A stretch of DNA of 25,063 nt from CAZHWR01 sp964536085 (GCA_964536085.1 CAZHWR010000027.1:1-25063), one strand, 5' to 3'; positions 1-9,071 are shown, counted from the stretch's first letter. Numbers and translations are program-made. Notes: generated by a model not told the origin, from the letters alone.

Positions 1-3000
1 TTTTTATCTTAACGACCTGCTTTTTGCCTGTCTTAACATATCCGCCTACTACAGCGTATGTTTTGCCTGACACAGTAACAACCTTTGTACCGATGACCTG
101 CTTGCCTTTAACGTAAAGCACTGTTTTGCCGTTTACTGTAGCCGTACCGTTTGTAACCGCGGGAGTAGTTGTAGTTGAACCCGGATTCGTATTATTGTTA
201 TCGCCGGCCGATATCTTAACCAGGCTGTTTATTGCGCTTGTCAGTGTATTTGCGGCGCTGTTTATTGCCGTCTGTTTTGACGCATCGTTAGCCGCAACTG
301 CCAGCGCCGCTTCGAGCGCCTCGGTAACCGCCTGCATGCTGTCTGCGGTATATAAGCTTGCGTCGAGCGATTCGGCTTGACTGATTACCTGATTCAGAGT
401 GGTGAAGTCGGCTTTTTTAACCAGCTTCTTCACAGCCGCTGCCAGCGCCGCCTGCGCATCGTTTATTTCCGTCTGCGTGGCTTCTGAATTGTTGGCGACT
501 GCTTGTGCTGCTTCCAGCGCTTCGGTAACTATACTCATGCTTGCAGATGTATACAGGTTGGCGTCGAGCTCCTGAACAGACAGAATTTCTGCATTGAGCT
601 CTGAATAATCAGTAGCTATCGGCTCGGCGGAGTATGTGAAGTTTTTGAGGGTTATTTTTGTGCTCTGGTGCAAACGGAAGCCGACGCTTCTGTTATATAT
701 GCCGCCCGGATAAGCGGAAATATCAATATCTGAAAGCTGTTTGACGCCGTCGATGTAAACGTCCATTGAATCACCGTCGAGCACGACCTCAAGATGCGCG
801 GTCTTTGCCGTGTGGTCTGCAAAATAATCTTTCAGCGTCGCTTGGGCGAGCGTTCCCTTATACACTTTGTTCTGCCAGTTATATACGCTTACCACCGCAT
901 CGTATCCGCTGGAGAAAACCAGTTGAACGCCGATACCGTCTATCGAATCGTTTGTGTTTCCAAACGCGGATTCCTTACACCTGACTAAAATTCCCGCGGA
1001 GAAGTATCCGTATGCGGGAATCTCTATATCGCACGAAACAGAACCGTCTACGAGCTCCGCGCCGTTGATATAACCCTTGACGCTTCTGCGAGAGTCGCGC
1101 ATCATGATGTTTCCGTTTGTAAGTCTGTAGCCCTTGCCCTGAGCGTCCGAGAAAATTGTTGTGCTTGTTTTTGTAAGCGCGGTAGCGCCTTCGGTGAGCG
1201 TCGGCTGCTCGTTTATAGGCTCGGCGGGATTCAAATGTGTGAGCACGATGTTCTGATAATCCGCCAGCGCGTTGAATGCGCGCATACCGACCTTGCCCTC
1301 CATAAGCGGATCGTTGGTGTCGGTGTAGTCAATGACCAGTTGATCATCAAGATAAACCTTGATGTTTGCACCCTCAACACGCGCTTTCAAATTGTGCGTG
1401 CTGCCGAGTCCTATCGAGGCACTTGCAGATTTAAGATTAGTCCAGTTGAACACCTGCTTGCCGAGACCTACGCTGGTTGCATTCATATAAACATAGTAGC
1501 CCTGATGATAGTCGGCGGTTTGGCAGTTTCCGACGCCTGAATCCTTGTCCGATGCGCCGGTTGCGTACTTCAGGCGTACTAAAAATCCTGCATCAGTTCC
1601 GGATTTAAGGGTGATATCGCTTGAAATTTCATAGTCGCCCATGTATTCTCTGCCGTAAGACGCTGTCGACCACATACTGCTGTTGGTGGTGGAAATGGTT
1701 GTGTCGGTTTCGTTCCAATAGCCGTTGAGCCATTCAAATTCCAGTTCATCCTGAGTCAAAACGCTGTCGTAAACGTCGTCGAGCTTTGATAGGGTAACCG
1801 AGTACAGATCGAGCGTTCCTTCGGTAACGGTGATTTTAACAGTTTTTGAATCGGAGTTTATTTTGATGTTTCTGCATGCGGAGGATAAGAATACATCCGA
1901 GGCGGGAATTTCATAATCCTCTGCAACGGTTTCGCCGTCCACCTCTATTTTTACCTTTGCGCCTGATGCGGATTTTGCCAGAATGTCCGCGGAATAATAG
2001 GAGGTTTCCTGCGCCGCTATATCAAAGCTGAGCCAGTCGTTTGCGGAAACGTCTTTTACATATTCGCTTTTAAGACCTGCTCCCGATTCGACATATGTAT
2101 CTGTGGTGAAACTGCGCGAAACATCATTTGCATGGACGGCGTCCATAGCGCTGCCTGTGGGCTTGATGCTGGCCGCGTCCTGATTGCCGTTTACAACACT
2201 GCTGAACGCGGTGTATTCGGCTTTAAGAATGCAGTCGCTCTGCAAATATCCGATTTTTCCGCCGCACAAAGAAGCGTCTGCTGTGATAAGAAGACGGTCG
2301 TCGACGTAAACGTCGAATGTTCCGCTTTCTTTTTTTATTGTGATGTTGAACAGTTCTTCTCCTGTGTATTTGTATTCTGCGGGGAGCTTGGCTGTTGTTT
2401 CTGTTTCAGCGCCGTTTACGGCTGTTCTGAAATGCAGAGTGTTTGTTTTAGGAGTTATGTATACGTATGCGTAATTATCTTCGTCCGTATAGGACGCTAT
2501 CGCTCCCGCCTCGGCGGTATCTCCGTAATCGCTTATACGGAGGTTAAACTCCGCGGTGTAATCATCGGACGTTTCGCTTTTTGACAAAGCCGTTGCTCCG
2601 CCTCTGAGCGTCATAACGCCGTTTGAGACCGACGTTGTTCCGGAAAACGTAATCATATCCCAGTTGTCGGCGTTTTCCATTCTGTCGTAAAAATCGGGCA
2701 TCGCGGGCTCGGATACCTCCCACCAGGTGGGACCCTGTACCTCCAGCTTTTCACCGTTGAATACAATGCGGTCGATGTTTACGTCGCGCCTTGTGGGGGT
2801 CGTGCTTGAAATATTGTGATAGACAATATAGCGGCTGTCGAGGTCGGGACCGATTACGGTGCTGTTGTGACCGAGACCCATTATGCCCTCTTCGGTGTTT
2901 ATCAGTATACGGTTTTCAGTCGGCTCTTTAAAATCTGTAGGTGTGTCGCCGACAGCGTACTCAATCATATAAGAGTCGGACAGAAAATGGTTGCCGGTGT

Positions 3001-3643
3001 AGGTCATATAATATTTGCCGCCGCGCTTGAATACGCTCGGTCCTTCTGTCCAGTTGCCGGTAACAGTCGCTGCGGGTATGCTTTTGCTGCTTCCCGAAAC
3101 GGTGATCATGTCGTTGTTGAGAGAATAGTATTCAATTCCCGAACGGTAGAGATATTTAGACGCCGCTTCGTCGTTATCTATAAACGGGCTGCCGTCGATA
3201 CCGCTTGCGCCGTTGTTTTGCGAAACGATGGTAAACGGACCTGTCGGGCTGGTTGACGTCAGTGTTTTATGATACTGCTCGTTCGACGAGGTGTACATGT
3301 AAAACAAGCCGTTATAGTATTTGACCTCGGGGGCATAGATGCCCTGACTGAGATTCCAGTCGCCGATATTTGCCTCGTTTATGCAGTTGCCGACGCACTC
3401 CCAGTGCAGCATGTCTTCCGACGTCCAAACATCGATATTATTGCGGTTGGACATCTTTGTGGCGTATAAATAGTACATTCCGTTGTACCGCATGATAAAC
3501 GGATCGCCGAAGCCGTTTGCACTCGTCCAATCGGTTTCGATTACAAGCGGATTTTGATAAGCGAGAGCGGGCGGGCTGGAAGCCGCGATTGCCGCGGCGG
3601 AAAAGATACTTAACGCCGCTTTCGCAAAACCTTTGAGTTTCAT
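1..3643 (-). CDS. Secreted multidomain GH43-type glycoside hydrolase, 3' end outside window
   Basis: At least 1214 residues are read with no stop before the window edge, so the C terminus is missing. A signal peptide covers about residues 1-28 and ends ALA. The five-bladed GH43 domain (about 35-310) shows the family triad in order: base D47 in GDPF, pKa-tuning D150 in IDGSPF and acid E200 in EGPSVF, plus an APEV strand. Then come a jelly-roll/LamG-like region (about 314-480), a CBM6-like region (about 498-624), two more concanavalin-like regions (about 640-805 and 815-1005), two helical FIVAR repeats (about 1010-1080 and 1081-1142), a Thr-rich linker and a Lys/Gly/Val-rich tail. GH43 enzymes are mainly alpha-L-arabinofuranosidases or beta-xylosidases acting on plant hemicellulose; the exact substrate is not readable here. 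ATGs at 3655 and 3652 are in frame too. 3643 is chosen because it begins a standard signal peptide, although the AAGGA is 12 bases away. Confidence 0.88.
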   Translation of the reverse strand, partial: MKLKGFAKAALSIFSAAAIAASSPPALAYQNPLVIETDWTSANGFGDPFIMRYNGMYYLYATKMSNRNNIDVWTSEDMLHWECVGNCINEANIGDWNLSQGIYAPEVKYYNGLFYMYTSSNEQYHKTLTSTSPTGPFTIVSQNNGASGIDGSPFIDNDEAASKYLYRSGIEYYSLNNDMITVSGSSKSIPAATVTGNWTEGPSVFKRGGKYYMTYTGNHFLSDSYMIEYAVGDTPTDFKEPTENRILINTEEGIMGLGHNSTVIGPDLDSRYIVYHNISSTTPTRRDVNIDRIVFNGEKLEVQGPTWWEVSEPAMPDFYDRMENADNWDMITFSGTTSVSNGVMTLRGGATALSKSETSDDYTAEFNLRISDYGDTAEAGAIASYTDEDNYAYVYITPKTNTLHFRTAVNGAETETTAKLPAEYKYTGEELFNITIKKESGTFDVYVDDRLLITADASLCGGKIGYLQSDCILKAEYTAFSSVVNGNQDAASIKPTGSAMDAVHANDVSRSFTTDTYVESGAGLKSEYVKDVSANDWLSFDIAAQETSYYSADILAKSASGAKVKIEVDGETVAEDYEIPASDVFLSSACRNIKINSDSKTVKITVTEGTLDLYSVTLSKLDDVYDSVLTQDELEFEWLNGYWNETDTTISTTNSSMWSTASYGREYMGDYEISSDITLKSGTDAGFLVRLKYATGASDKDSGVGNCQTADYHQGYYVYMNATSVGLGKQVFNWTNLKSASASIGLGSTHNLKARVEGANIKVYLDDQLVIDYTDTNDPLMEGKVGMRAFNALADYQNIVLTHLNPAEPINEQPTLTEGATALTKTSTTIFSDAQGKGYRLTNGNIMMRDSRRSVKGYINGAELVDGSVSCDIEIPAYGYFSAGILVRCKESAFGNTNDSIDGIGVQLVFSSGYDAVVSVYNWQNKVYKGTLAQATLKDYFADHTAKTAHLEVVLDGDSMDVYIDGVKQLSDIDISAYPGGIYNRSVGFRLHQSTKITLKNFTYSAEPIATDYSELNAEILSVQELDANLYTSASMSIVTEALEAAQAVANNSEATQTEINDAQAALAAAVKKLVKKADFTTLNQVISQAESLDASLYTADSMQAVTEALEAALAVAANDASKQTAINSAANTLTSAINSLVKISAGDNNNTNPGSTTTTPAVTNGTATVNGKTVLYVKGKQVIGTKVVTVSGKTYAVVGGYVKTGKKQVVKIK

Positions 3644-3746
3644 AAAAACCATCATTCCTTTCTTTGTAATCTGTGTTTTTGATGAGAAAACACAGGCTCC
3701 GGCGCGGGAATTTCCCGCACCATGCCTCCTTATTTGCCAGAATTAT

Positions 3747-3775
3747 ATTATATTAAATTTTATGTATTTTTTCAA
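3747..3775 (-). promoter_or_regulatory. sigmaA-type promoter of the GH43 gene
   Basis: Read on the minus strand, TTGAAA (3775-3770), a 17-base spacer and a consensus TATAAT (3752-3747). The predicted start near 3740 gives a leader of about 97 bases. That leader holds two hairpins: GCGGGAA/TTCCCGC at 3704-3718 and a perfect 9-base stem with a 7-base loop at 3671-3695. Neither is followed by a T tract, so they are more likely mRNA-stability or operator elements than terminators. The gap out to the GH38 gene (3656-4160) is AT-rich. It also holds the palindrome TTGTACAA at 3855-3862, and I see no gene in it. Confidence 0.7.
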
Positions 3776-4012
3776 GCGCGATTTATGCTATTATGGGAGT
3801 TTTTGTGTTGTTTTGAGTAATTTCGGAAAACTACACAATTTTATTATATTATAATTGTACAACAATAATAATTTCACTTTATCACAATATTTTTTATCGT
3901 TTTTATTGCATTGTGCCGCTTGCTATTTTGCTAACATTTTGACGCTGATAATTATAAAAATATGTCATGATTGACAAATTTTTCTCAAACTGAATTTTTT
4001 TGTATTTTAGGG

Positions 4013-4041
4013 TTTACAACTCAAAAACTTGCTACTATAAT
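4013..4041 (+). promoter_or_regulatory. sigmaA-type promoter of the GH38 gene
   Basis: TTTACA (4013-4018), a 17-base spacer and a consensus TATAAT (4036-4041). Transcription would begin near 4048, giving a leader of about 113 bases. The leader includes a strong AGGAGG at 4063-4068 that sits 15 bases before a five-codon frame (ATG at 4084). The gene's own ribosome site, AGGAAGG, lies 8 bases before the ATG at 4161. Confidence 0.7.
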
Positions 4042-4160
4042 TCATGTGTCAATTATTTTTTCAGGAGGCGAAATAAAAAAAATATGACAGATCCGCATTG
4101 ATATTACTGCGCCCGGCGCACACGAAAAAAATAAGGCTTTAAATTAGGAAGGTAATTTTT

Positions 4161-7100
4161 ATGGAACTTAAAACTGAATGGAGAAAGCGGATCGATAAAT
4201 GGATCCGCGTTTTGGTGCAGGATATTTGCAAGCCAATAGCCCCGATAAAATTCGATGGCTTTAAAACCTTTGAGCGTCTGGATTACAAAGACGCTGTCAA
4301 ACGGGAGTTTGCACCTATAAACACAGGCTATGCTTGGGGAAACGAGTGGGAATACCTCTGGGCCAAAAGCGATATCACCGTCCCTGAGTCCGCCGAGGGG
4401 AAACGCCTTGTGCTTTCGCTCAACAACGGCGGCGAATCCTCGATATTCATCAACGGCGAGGAGTTCGGTGCCCGTCGCGCAGACTGGGTGCGCGACCGCA
4501 TCCAGATGGCGTCCGACCTCACATTAACGCGCAGCGCAAAGGTCGGCGAGAAATTTCATCTGGTGGTTGAAAGCTATGCAGGTCACGAATTTCCCGGATG
4601 CGACTACGGTCCCGTTTTGCCGGATACATACAAGCCCAAGGCTCCCGATGAAAACCGCACCGCGGTTGGCGAGAGCTTTTTGTGCGAATGGAACGAAACC
4701 GCGTACCAGCTTTATATCGACGTAAAGGTCATTTGGGAAGCGGTCAAGGCGATGACGGATGATTCCCTGCGTTATCACGACCTGTGGCAGGGCTTAAAGG
4801 ATTTCACTACTATCGTTGATTTCGAGCAGGACGAGGCGGCGAGAAATGCAAGCTATGACGCCGCAAGAGAACGGCTAGCGCCGCTCTTTGAATGTCACAA
4901 CGGCTCCACCGCTCCGCAGTTTTACGCTTTCGGTCACGCTCATATCGACGTTTGCTGGCTGTGGCCGCTTGCTGAAACCGAGCGCAAGATACACCGCACT
5001 TTCGCGGCGCAGATACGCCATATGGACGAATATCCCGACTATAAATTCCTGCAAAGCCAGCCGTATCTTTACAAGCGCTGTAAAGAGATGTATCCCGATT
5101 TATACGAAAAAATCAGGGAAAAGGTAAAATCGGGGCAGTGGATACCCGAAGGCGGAATGTGGGTTGAGGCGGACACAAACATCGCCTCGGGCGAATCGCT
5201 TGTGCGCCAGTTTGTTCACGGCAAGCGGTTTTTCATGGACGAATTCGGTGTGGACAATAAGATCTTGTGGTTGCCCGACGTTTTTGGTTTCAACGCGGCT
5301 TTGCCGCAGATAATGAAGGGCTGCGGAATCGATTATTTTTCAACGCAGAAGATATGGTGGGCGTATAACGACGGCGATACATTCCCTTATAACTATTTTA
5401 CCTGGGTGGGCTTGGACGGCTCGAAAATCGACTCGTTTATGCACGAGGATTATAACTCGGACATTCATCCCGGACTTATGATAAACCGCTGGAAAAACAG
5501 AAAACAGCGCCACGACATACGCGGATTTATGGTGCCCTACGGCTACGGCGACGGCGGCGGCGGTCCGTCTAGGGACTTTATTGAATACGCAAAGCGCGAA
5601 GAGGACTTCGAGGGCTGCCCGAAAATAAAGCACGCGCATCCTATTGACTTCTTCAAGGAGCATACCGCGCCCAAGGACAGCTATGTCGGTGAGCTTTATC
5701 TGCAATGCCACCGCGGAGTGCAGTCATCCCAGAGCAAGACTAAAATCGGCAACCGCCGATGTGAATTTGCTCTGCGCGAAGCTGAGTTTTTGGGAACGAT
5801 AGCGAAGCTGCGCGGCTGCGAATATCCGCTTGAGCGAATCGACGCGCTCTGGAAGGATGTACTTTACACCCAGTTCCACGACATTCTGCCCGGCTCATCG
5901 ATAAACCGCGTTTACAAAGAAACCGAAAAGCTGTACGACAACGTTTTAAACGAGCTTGCCGATATAAAACAGGAATTGTATACGCATCTTTTGGACAAAG
6001 GCGACTGCCTGACCGTTTTAAATTCGCTTTCGTTTGAAAGGAATGTAATCGTTTCTCTGCCCGAAGGCTTTGACGGTGCGGTTGCCGACAAAAAAGCGCT
6101 GCCAGTTCAAAAATTCGGCGATGGTCTTATTGCCGAGGTGACTGTTCCCGCGTGCGGTAGCGTCACAATTCGCAAGGGCGAGGCTTCTTCGCTAAAAAAC
6201 GGAGCGTCCGCAGCGGTTTTGTCCGACGGCGCTGTTATCGAAAATGCGCATATTAAAGCGGTGTTTAACGAGTTCGGCGCTATAACCTCTATAACCGACA
6301 AACAAAACGGAAATGAGCTTTGCAAGGGCTTGTGCAACGATATCAGAATGTATAAAGACATATCGGTACAGTTCGAAGCGTGGGACGTTGATACCTCTTA
6401 TGAATTCTGTCCCGTCGAGCTTAAGGAAAAAGCCAAGTTTGAGCTTGTTTCGGAGGGTCCTGTAAAAGCCGCGTTTAAGATAACCCGAAGAATAAACAAC
6501 TCGGATATGGAGCAGATAGTGTCCTTGACTGACGATTCACGCCGCGTAGATTTTGCCACAACGGTTGAATGGAACGAGCTTCACAAGATGATAAAGGTCT
6601 GCTTCGACGTCGACTATCACACCGAGGAGGCGCTTCATGAAATACAGTACGGATATGTTAAACGCCCGAATCACCGTTCGCGTCCGTACGATTTTGACCG
6701 TTTCGAGGTCACAAATCACAAATGGACGGCACTTGCCGAGCCTGACCGCGGCTTTGCCGTGCTCAACGACTGCAAATACGGCGTAAACGTTTTGGGATCT
6801 TCCATAAACCTCACGCTTTTGCGCGCTCCGTTCTCGCCCGATCCCGAGTGCGACCGCGGAACGCAGAAGTTTACATACAGCTTTTATGCGTATAACGGCA
6901 GCTTTAAAAACAGCGGAATTTACAAAGAGGGCTACGATCTCAATGTTCCCGCTGAGATCCGTGCGGGAAGCGCGCACGACGGCTCTGTTCTGACTGTTGA
7001 CGACGACAACGTTATTTTAGAGGTGTTAAAGCCCGCCGAGGACGGCTCAAGCGACTATATACTCCGCTTGTACGAGGGCATGGGCGCAAAGACGAATACG

Positions 7101-7256
7101 GCTTTGTATCTTGATTTGCCGTGCTCGGAAGTGTGCGAATGCAATATGCTTGAAGCGGACAAAAAAGCGCTTGAATTTACAAAATCTCAAAACGGCGCAA
7201 GTATTCCGCTTGAATTTCGTCCGTTTGAAATTAAAACGCTCCGCGTTACTCCGTAA
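4161..7256 (+). CDS. GH38 alpha-mannosidase, cytosolic
   Basis: 1031 residues with no signal peptide, so it should act inside the cell on imported alpha-mannosides. An N-terminal beta domain (about 1-230) precedes the GH38 catalytic domain. Zinc ligands H259 and D263 lie in HAHIDVCWLWP, the nucleophile D373 in WLPDVFGF, and a glycine-rich YGYGDGGGGP follows. H573 in QFHDILPGSS matches the last zinc-binding histidine. The Alpha-mann_mid and C-terminal beta-sandwich regions fill the rest. Length and layout resemble the large cytosolic MAN2C1/Ams1-like branch (about 1030-1080) more than the 880-900 residue E. coli MngB type. Linkage preference cannot be read from sequence. It diverges from the secreted GH43 gene, suggesting shared induction, and is the only gene on its transcript before the terminator at 7271. 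Confidence 0.95.
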   Translation: MELKTEWRKRIDKWIRVLVQDICKPIAPIKFDGFKTFERLDYKDAVKREFAPINTGYAWGNEWEYLWAKSDITVPESAEGKRLVLSLNNGGESSIFINGEEFGARRADWVRDRIQMASDLTLTRSAKVGEKFHLVVESYAGHEFPGCDYGPVLPDTYKPKAPDENRTAVGESFLCEWNETAYQLYIDVKVIWEAVKAMTDDSLRYHDLWQGLKDFTTIVDFEQDEAARNASYDAARERLAPLFECHNGSTAPQFYAFGHAHIDVCWLWPLAETERKIHRTFAAQIRHMDEYPDYKFLQSQPYLYKRCKEMYPDLYEKIREKVKSGQWIPEGGMWVEADTNIASGESLVRQFVHGKRFFMDEFGVDNKILWLPDVFGFNAALPQIMKGCGIDYFSTQKIWWAYNDGDTFPYNYFTWVGLDGSKIDSFMHEDYNSDIHPGLMINRWKNRKQRHDIRGFMVPYGYGDGGGGPSRDFIEYAKREEDFEGCPKIKHAHPIDFFKEHTAPKDSYVGELYLQCHRGVQSSQSKTKIGNRRCEFALREAEFLGTIAKLRGCEYPLERIDALWKDVLYTQFHDILPGSSINRVYKETEKLYDNVLNELADIKQELYTHLLDKGDCLTVLNSLSFERNVIVSLPEGFDGAVADKKALPVQKFGDGLIAEVTVPACGSVTIRKGEASSLKNGASAAVLSDGAVIENAHIKAVFNEFGAITSITDKQNGNELCKGLCNDIRMYKDISVQFEAWDVDTSYEFCPVELKEKAKFELVSEGPVKAAFKITRRINNSDMEQIVSLTDDSRRVDFATTVEWNELHKMIKVCFDVDYHTEEALHEIQYGYVKRPNHRSRPYDFDRFEVTNHKWTALAEPDRGFAVLNDCKYGVNVLGSSINLTLLRAPFSPDPECDRGTQKFTYSFYAYNGSFKNSGIYKEGYDLNVPAEIRAGSAHDGSVLTVDDDNVILEVLKPAEDGSSDYILRLYEGMGAKTNTALYLDLPCSEVCECNMLEADKKALEFTKSQNGASIPLEFRPFEIKTLRVTP

Positions 7257-7270
7257 TCAGGCAATAAAAA

Positions 7271-7294
7271 AACAGCCCCGCGGGGCTGTTTTTG
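7271..7294. terminator. Bidirectional intrinsic terminator
   Basis: A perfect 20-base palindrome, AACAGCCCCG joined to CGGGGCTGTT (7271-7290), is flanked by an A run on the left and a T run on the right. It sits between the convergent alpha-mannosidase and dehydrogenase genes and can stop transcription from both sides. Confidence 0.9.
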
Positions 7295-7300
7295 CTTTTA

Positions 7301-8050
7301 TTAAAAGAATTTCAGCATAAGCGAGTGCGGCAGGATTTTGCAAAGCACCCTGAAGCACTTCATAAGCGCGCCGTAGGTCACAACCTTTTTGCCCTTTCGC
7401 GCGGCGTTCATTGCGCTTTTTACAACCTTTTGCGAATCCGCCATCGTCAGCTTTTTGTAAAGCGGGATTTTCCCCGTCTGCTCGGCTATACCGAAAAATT
7501 CGGTATTAACAGGACCGGGGCAGACGGCGGTGACAGTTATTCCCGCGCCCTTGACTTCGCTGGCCATAGCGCGCGAAAGGCTGAGAACATACGACTTTGT
7601 CGCCGCGTAGACCGCAAATCTCGGCTGAGGCAAAAACGCGGCCGACGATGCAAGCTGTATGATTTTCGCGCCCTCGCCCATGTATCTCACCGCCATGTGC
7701 GCGACCGCCGTCAAGGCGCAGCAGTTGAGCTTTACCATGTCGACGTTGTCCTCATAAGAAAGCGCGGAAAATTCGCCGATTTTCCCGAAGCCCGCGCAGT
7801 TTACAAGCAGCCTTATGTCCGGTTTTTCCTCCTCCAGCCGCTTTTCAAGTTCAGCAAAGCTTTCGTCGAGCGTTAAATCAAGTATTATCGGCTTTATCGG
7901 AATATCGACTATCAGCGAGAGTTCGTCGATACGCTCTTTTCTTCTTGCGACAGCCCAGATTTCCTCAATATCTCCGGGATTTTTGGCAATTTGTTTTATA
8001 AAGTCGCGCCCCATTCCAGATGACGCTCCTGTTACAAGCGCTGTTTTCAT
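7301..8050 (-). CDS. Short-chain dehydrogenase/reductase, classical SDR
   Basis: 249 residues with a Rossmann fold. The nucleotide-binding motif TGASSGMG is at residues 7-14, the NCAG motif at 84-87, a serine pair at 135-136, and the catalytic Y148/K152 pair in YAATK. PGPVNTEF follows the active site. Substrate is not predictable; the protein resembles the DltE/YqjQ-like SDRs of Firmicutes that are annotated only as oxidoreductases. The cofactor is probably NADP(H), suggested by the basic residues after the second strand (VARRKER); this is inference. AGAGGAA sits about 8 bases before the ATG. It begins 18 bases after the stop of the XRE regulator gene, so the two are co-transcribed. The protein ends in a hydrophobic/basic tail (KILPHSLMLKFF) that might touch the membrane. 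Confidence 0.9.
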   Translation of the reverse strand: MKTALVTGASSGMGRDFIKQIAKNPGDIEEIWAVARRKERIDELSLIVDIPIKPIILDLTLDESFAELEKRLEEEKPDIRLLVNCAGFGKIGEFSALSYEDNVDMVKLNCCALTAVAHMAVRYMGEGAKIIQLASSAAFLPQPRFAVYAATKSYVLSLSRAMASEVKGAGITVTAVCPGPVNTEFFGIAEQTGKIPLYKKLTMADSQKVVKSAMNAARKGKKVVTYGALMKCFRVLCKILPHSLMLKFF

Positions 8051-8068
8051 AAAATGTTTCCTCTGTTT

Positions 8069-8956
8069 TTAGTACTGTTCGTCGTCGTTCTTTGCTTTAC
8101 CATGGATTCGGCGGTGGTAATTTACAAGGCTGTAGTACAGCGGAATGGTCAAAAACACAATCCACATCGGATGCCAAGCCGCAAAAAAGAATCCTGCGAC
8201 AAGATATATCAAAACGGCTAAAACGGGATAAGCAAAAAGGTAAGCGTTTTTCTTTACTGCCGCGTCCACTGCCGAGTAGTAAATCGGTATTGTCAAAAAT
8301 ACAAGCCACGCCGGATGCCACGCTTCTAAAAACAAACCAAACGCAAAAAATAATATTACTATAAGTATAGCGTATGGGAATTTATACAAGAAGTGCCTCT
8401 TATCCTTACCCCGAGTGAATATGTGATCCTTCCAATCATCGTTGTTGACATGTACTCCCGACGCGGAAATATCGACATCATCACCGTCCTTGCTGTGCAC
8501 GCGCACACCGTCTTTGAAGCTTATATCAACATGGTCGCCGTCTACAGTGTGAACGTGAATGCCGTCAAACGGATTTATGTGAACATAATCCTTTTTCGAC
8601 GTGCTTTGTTCAGGCTGTTCGTCTTCGCAGCTTTCCGTGTTCTCATATTCGCCCTGCGGTTCACCGTTTTCGCATGTCTGTTCGTTTTTTTCGTTTTGTC
8701 TTTCATCCCGCGACTCGCCGCTGTTTTTCCGTTCATCTTTGCCGTCCTGTGAGGATTCACCTGTAAGCAGTTCGTCGACGGTAACGTTGTAAAGCCGCGA
8801 TAAAACCACGAGGTTTTCAATGTCGGGCGACGCTTCCCCGCGCTCCCATTTTGAAACCGCCTGTCTTGAAATGTTGAGCTTAACCGCAAGCTCTTCCTGC
8901 GACAGTCCCGCGTTTTGACGGAAAATTTTCAGCCTGTTTGCAAGTTCAATGTTCAT
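8069..8956 (-). CDS. Membrane-anchored XRE-family transcriptional regulator with duplicated two-helix unit
   Basis: 295 residues from the ATG at 8956, which has GGTGAT 5 bases upstream. A longer frame from 9025 would begin inside the -35 box and is rejected. An HTH_3 domain (about 7-62, with SQEELAVKLNISRQAVSKWE) is followed by a very acidic, Glu/Asn-rich linker (66-122). A short beta-repeat region (124-172) then repeats DGxHVxxxDGDxVDIS. Four predicted membrane helices follow, as two copies of a two-helix unit (about 193-230 and 242-278). Each copy carries AWHPxWxVFLTIPxYYS. DNA binding is secure. What the membrane part senses is unknown; XRE proteins of this build are common and uncharacterised in Clostridia. 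It heads an operon with the SDR gene and lies divergent from the MATE pump, a plausible target. Confidence 0.88.
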   Translation of the reverse strand: MNIELANRLKIFRQNAGLSQEELAVKLNISRQAVSKWERGEASPDIENLVVLSRLYNVTVDELLTGESSQDGKDERKNSGESRDERQNEKNEQTCENGEPQGEYENTESCEDEQPEQSTSKKDYVHINPFDGIHVHTVDGDHVDISFKDGVRVHSKDGDDVDISASGVHVNNDDWKDHIFTRGKDKRHFLYKFPYAILIVILFFAFGLFLEAWHPAWLVFLTIPIYYSAVDAAVKKNAYLFAYPVLAVLIYLVAGFFFAAWHPMWIVFLTIPLYYSLVNYHRRIHGKAKNDDEQY

Positions 8957-8996
8957 ATTATCACCGTTTCCCCTGTGTAAATTCATCGTTTGCTTT

Positions 8997-9025
8997 ATTA
9001 TACAATCAATTTTATATGCAGGCAA
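8997..9025 (-). promoter_or_regulatory. Promoter of the XRE-SDR operon
   Basis: On the minus strand, TTGCCT (9025-9020), a 17-base spacer and a consensus TATAAT (9002-8997). The predicted start near 8990 gives a leader of about 34 bases before the ATG at 8956. Confidence 0.6.
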
Positions 9026-9040
9026 GAACCAATAGGTTTA

Positions 9041-9071
9041 CGCACTGTGCAACCAACGGTTGCGCAGTGCG
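9041..9071. repeat. 31-base near-perfect palindrome in the XRE/MATE divergent gap
   Basis: Arms CGCACTGTGCAACC (9041-9054) and GGTTGCGCAGTGCG (9058-9071) flank a 3-base centre and differ at one position, which would be a U-G pair in RNA. A second small inverted repeat, AGCTCA-TT-TGAGCT, lies at 9076-9089. No T tract follows, so neither is a terminator. They lie just upstream of the XRE promoter, so operator sites or an extragenic palindrome are possible. The rest of the gap (8957-9272) holds the two promoters and the leader terminator described separately. Confidence 0.7.

Noticed and set aside
126..3469. Several plus-strand open frames of 60-150 codons opposite the GH43 gene
   Set aside because: They are shadows of the continuous minus-strand frame, which has a signal peptide, the GH43 triad and coherent domains; none of the plus frames has a ribosome site or recognisable motif.
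3652..3723. 23-codon frame in the GH43 leader whose TGA overlaps the upstream ATGs
   Set aside because: AGGAGG is only one base before its ATG and the peptide has no recognisable feature; probably chance within a structured leader.
4084..4101. Five-codon leader frame before the alpha-mannosidase (ATG ACA GAT CCG CAT TGA)
   Set aside because: AGGAGG is 15 bases away, too far for confident use, and nothing links the peptide to regulation.
6537..6977. 146-codon minus-strand frame opposite the GH38 gene
   Set aside because: Antisense shadow of a well-supported catalytic enzyme; no motif or ribosome site.
8957..9025. N-terminal extension of the XRE regulator from an ATG at 9025
   Set aside because: It would begin within the -35 box of the predicted promoter and lacks a ribosome site; HTH_3 proteins normally start where the ATG at 8956 does.
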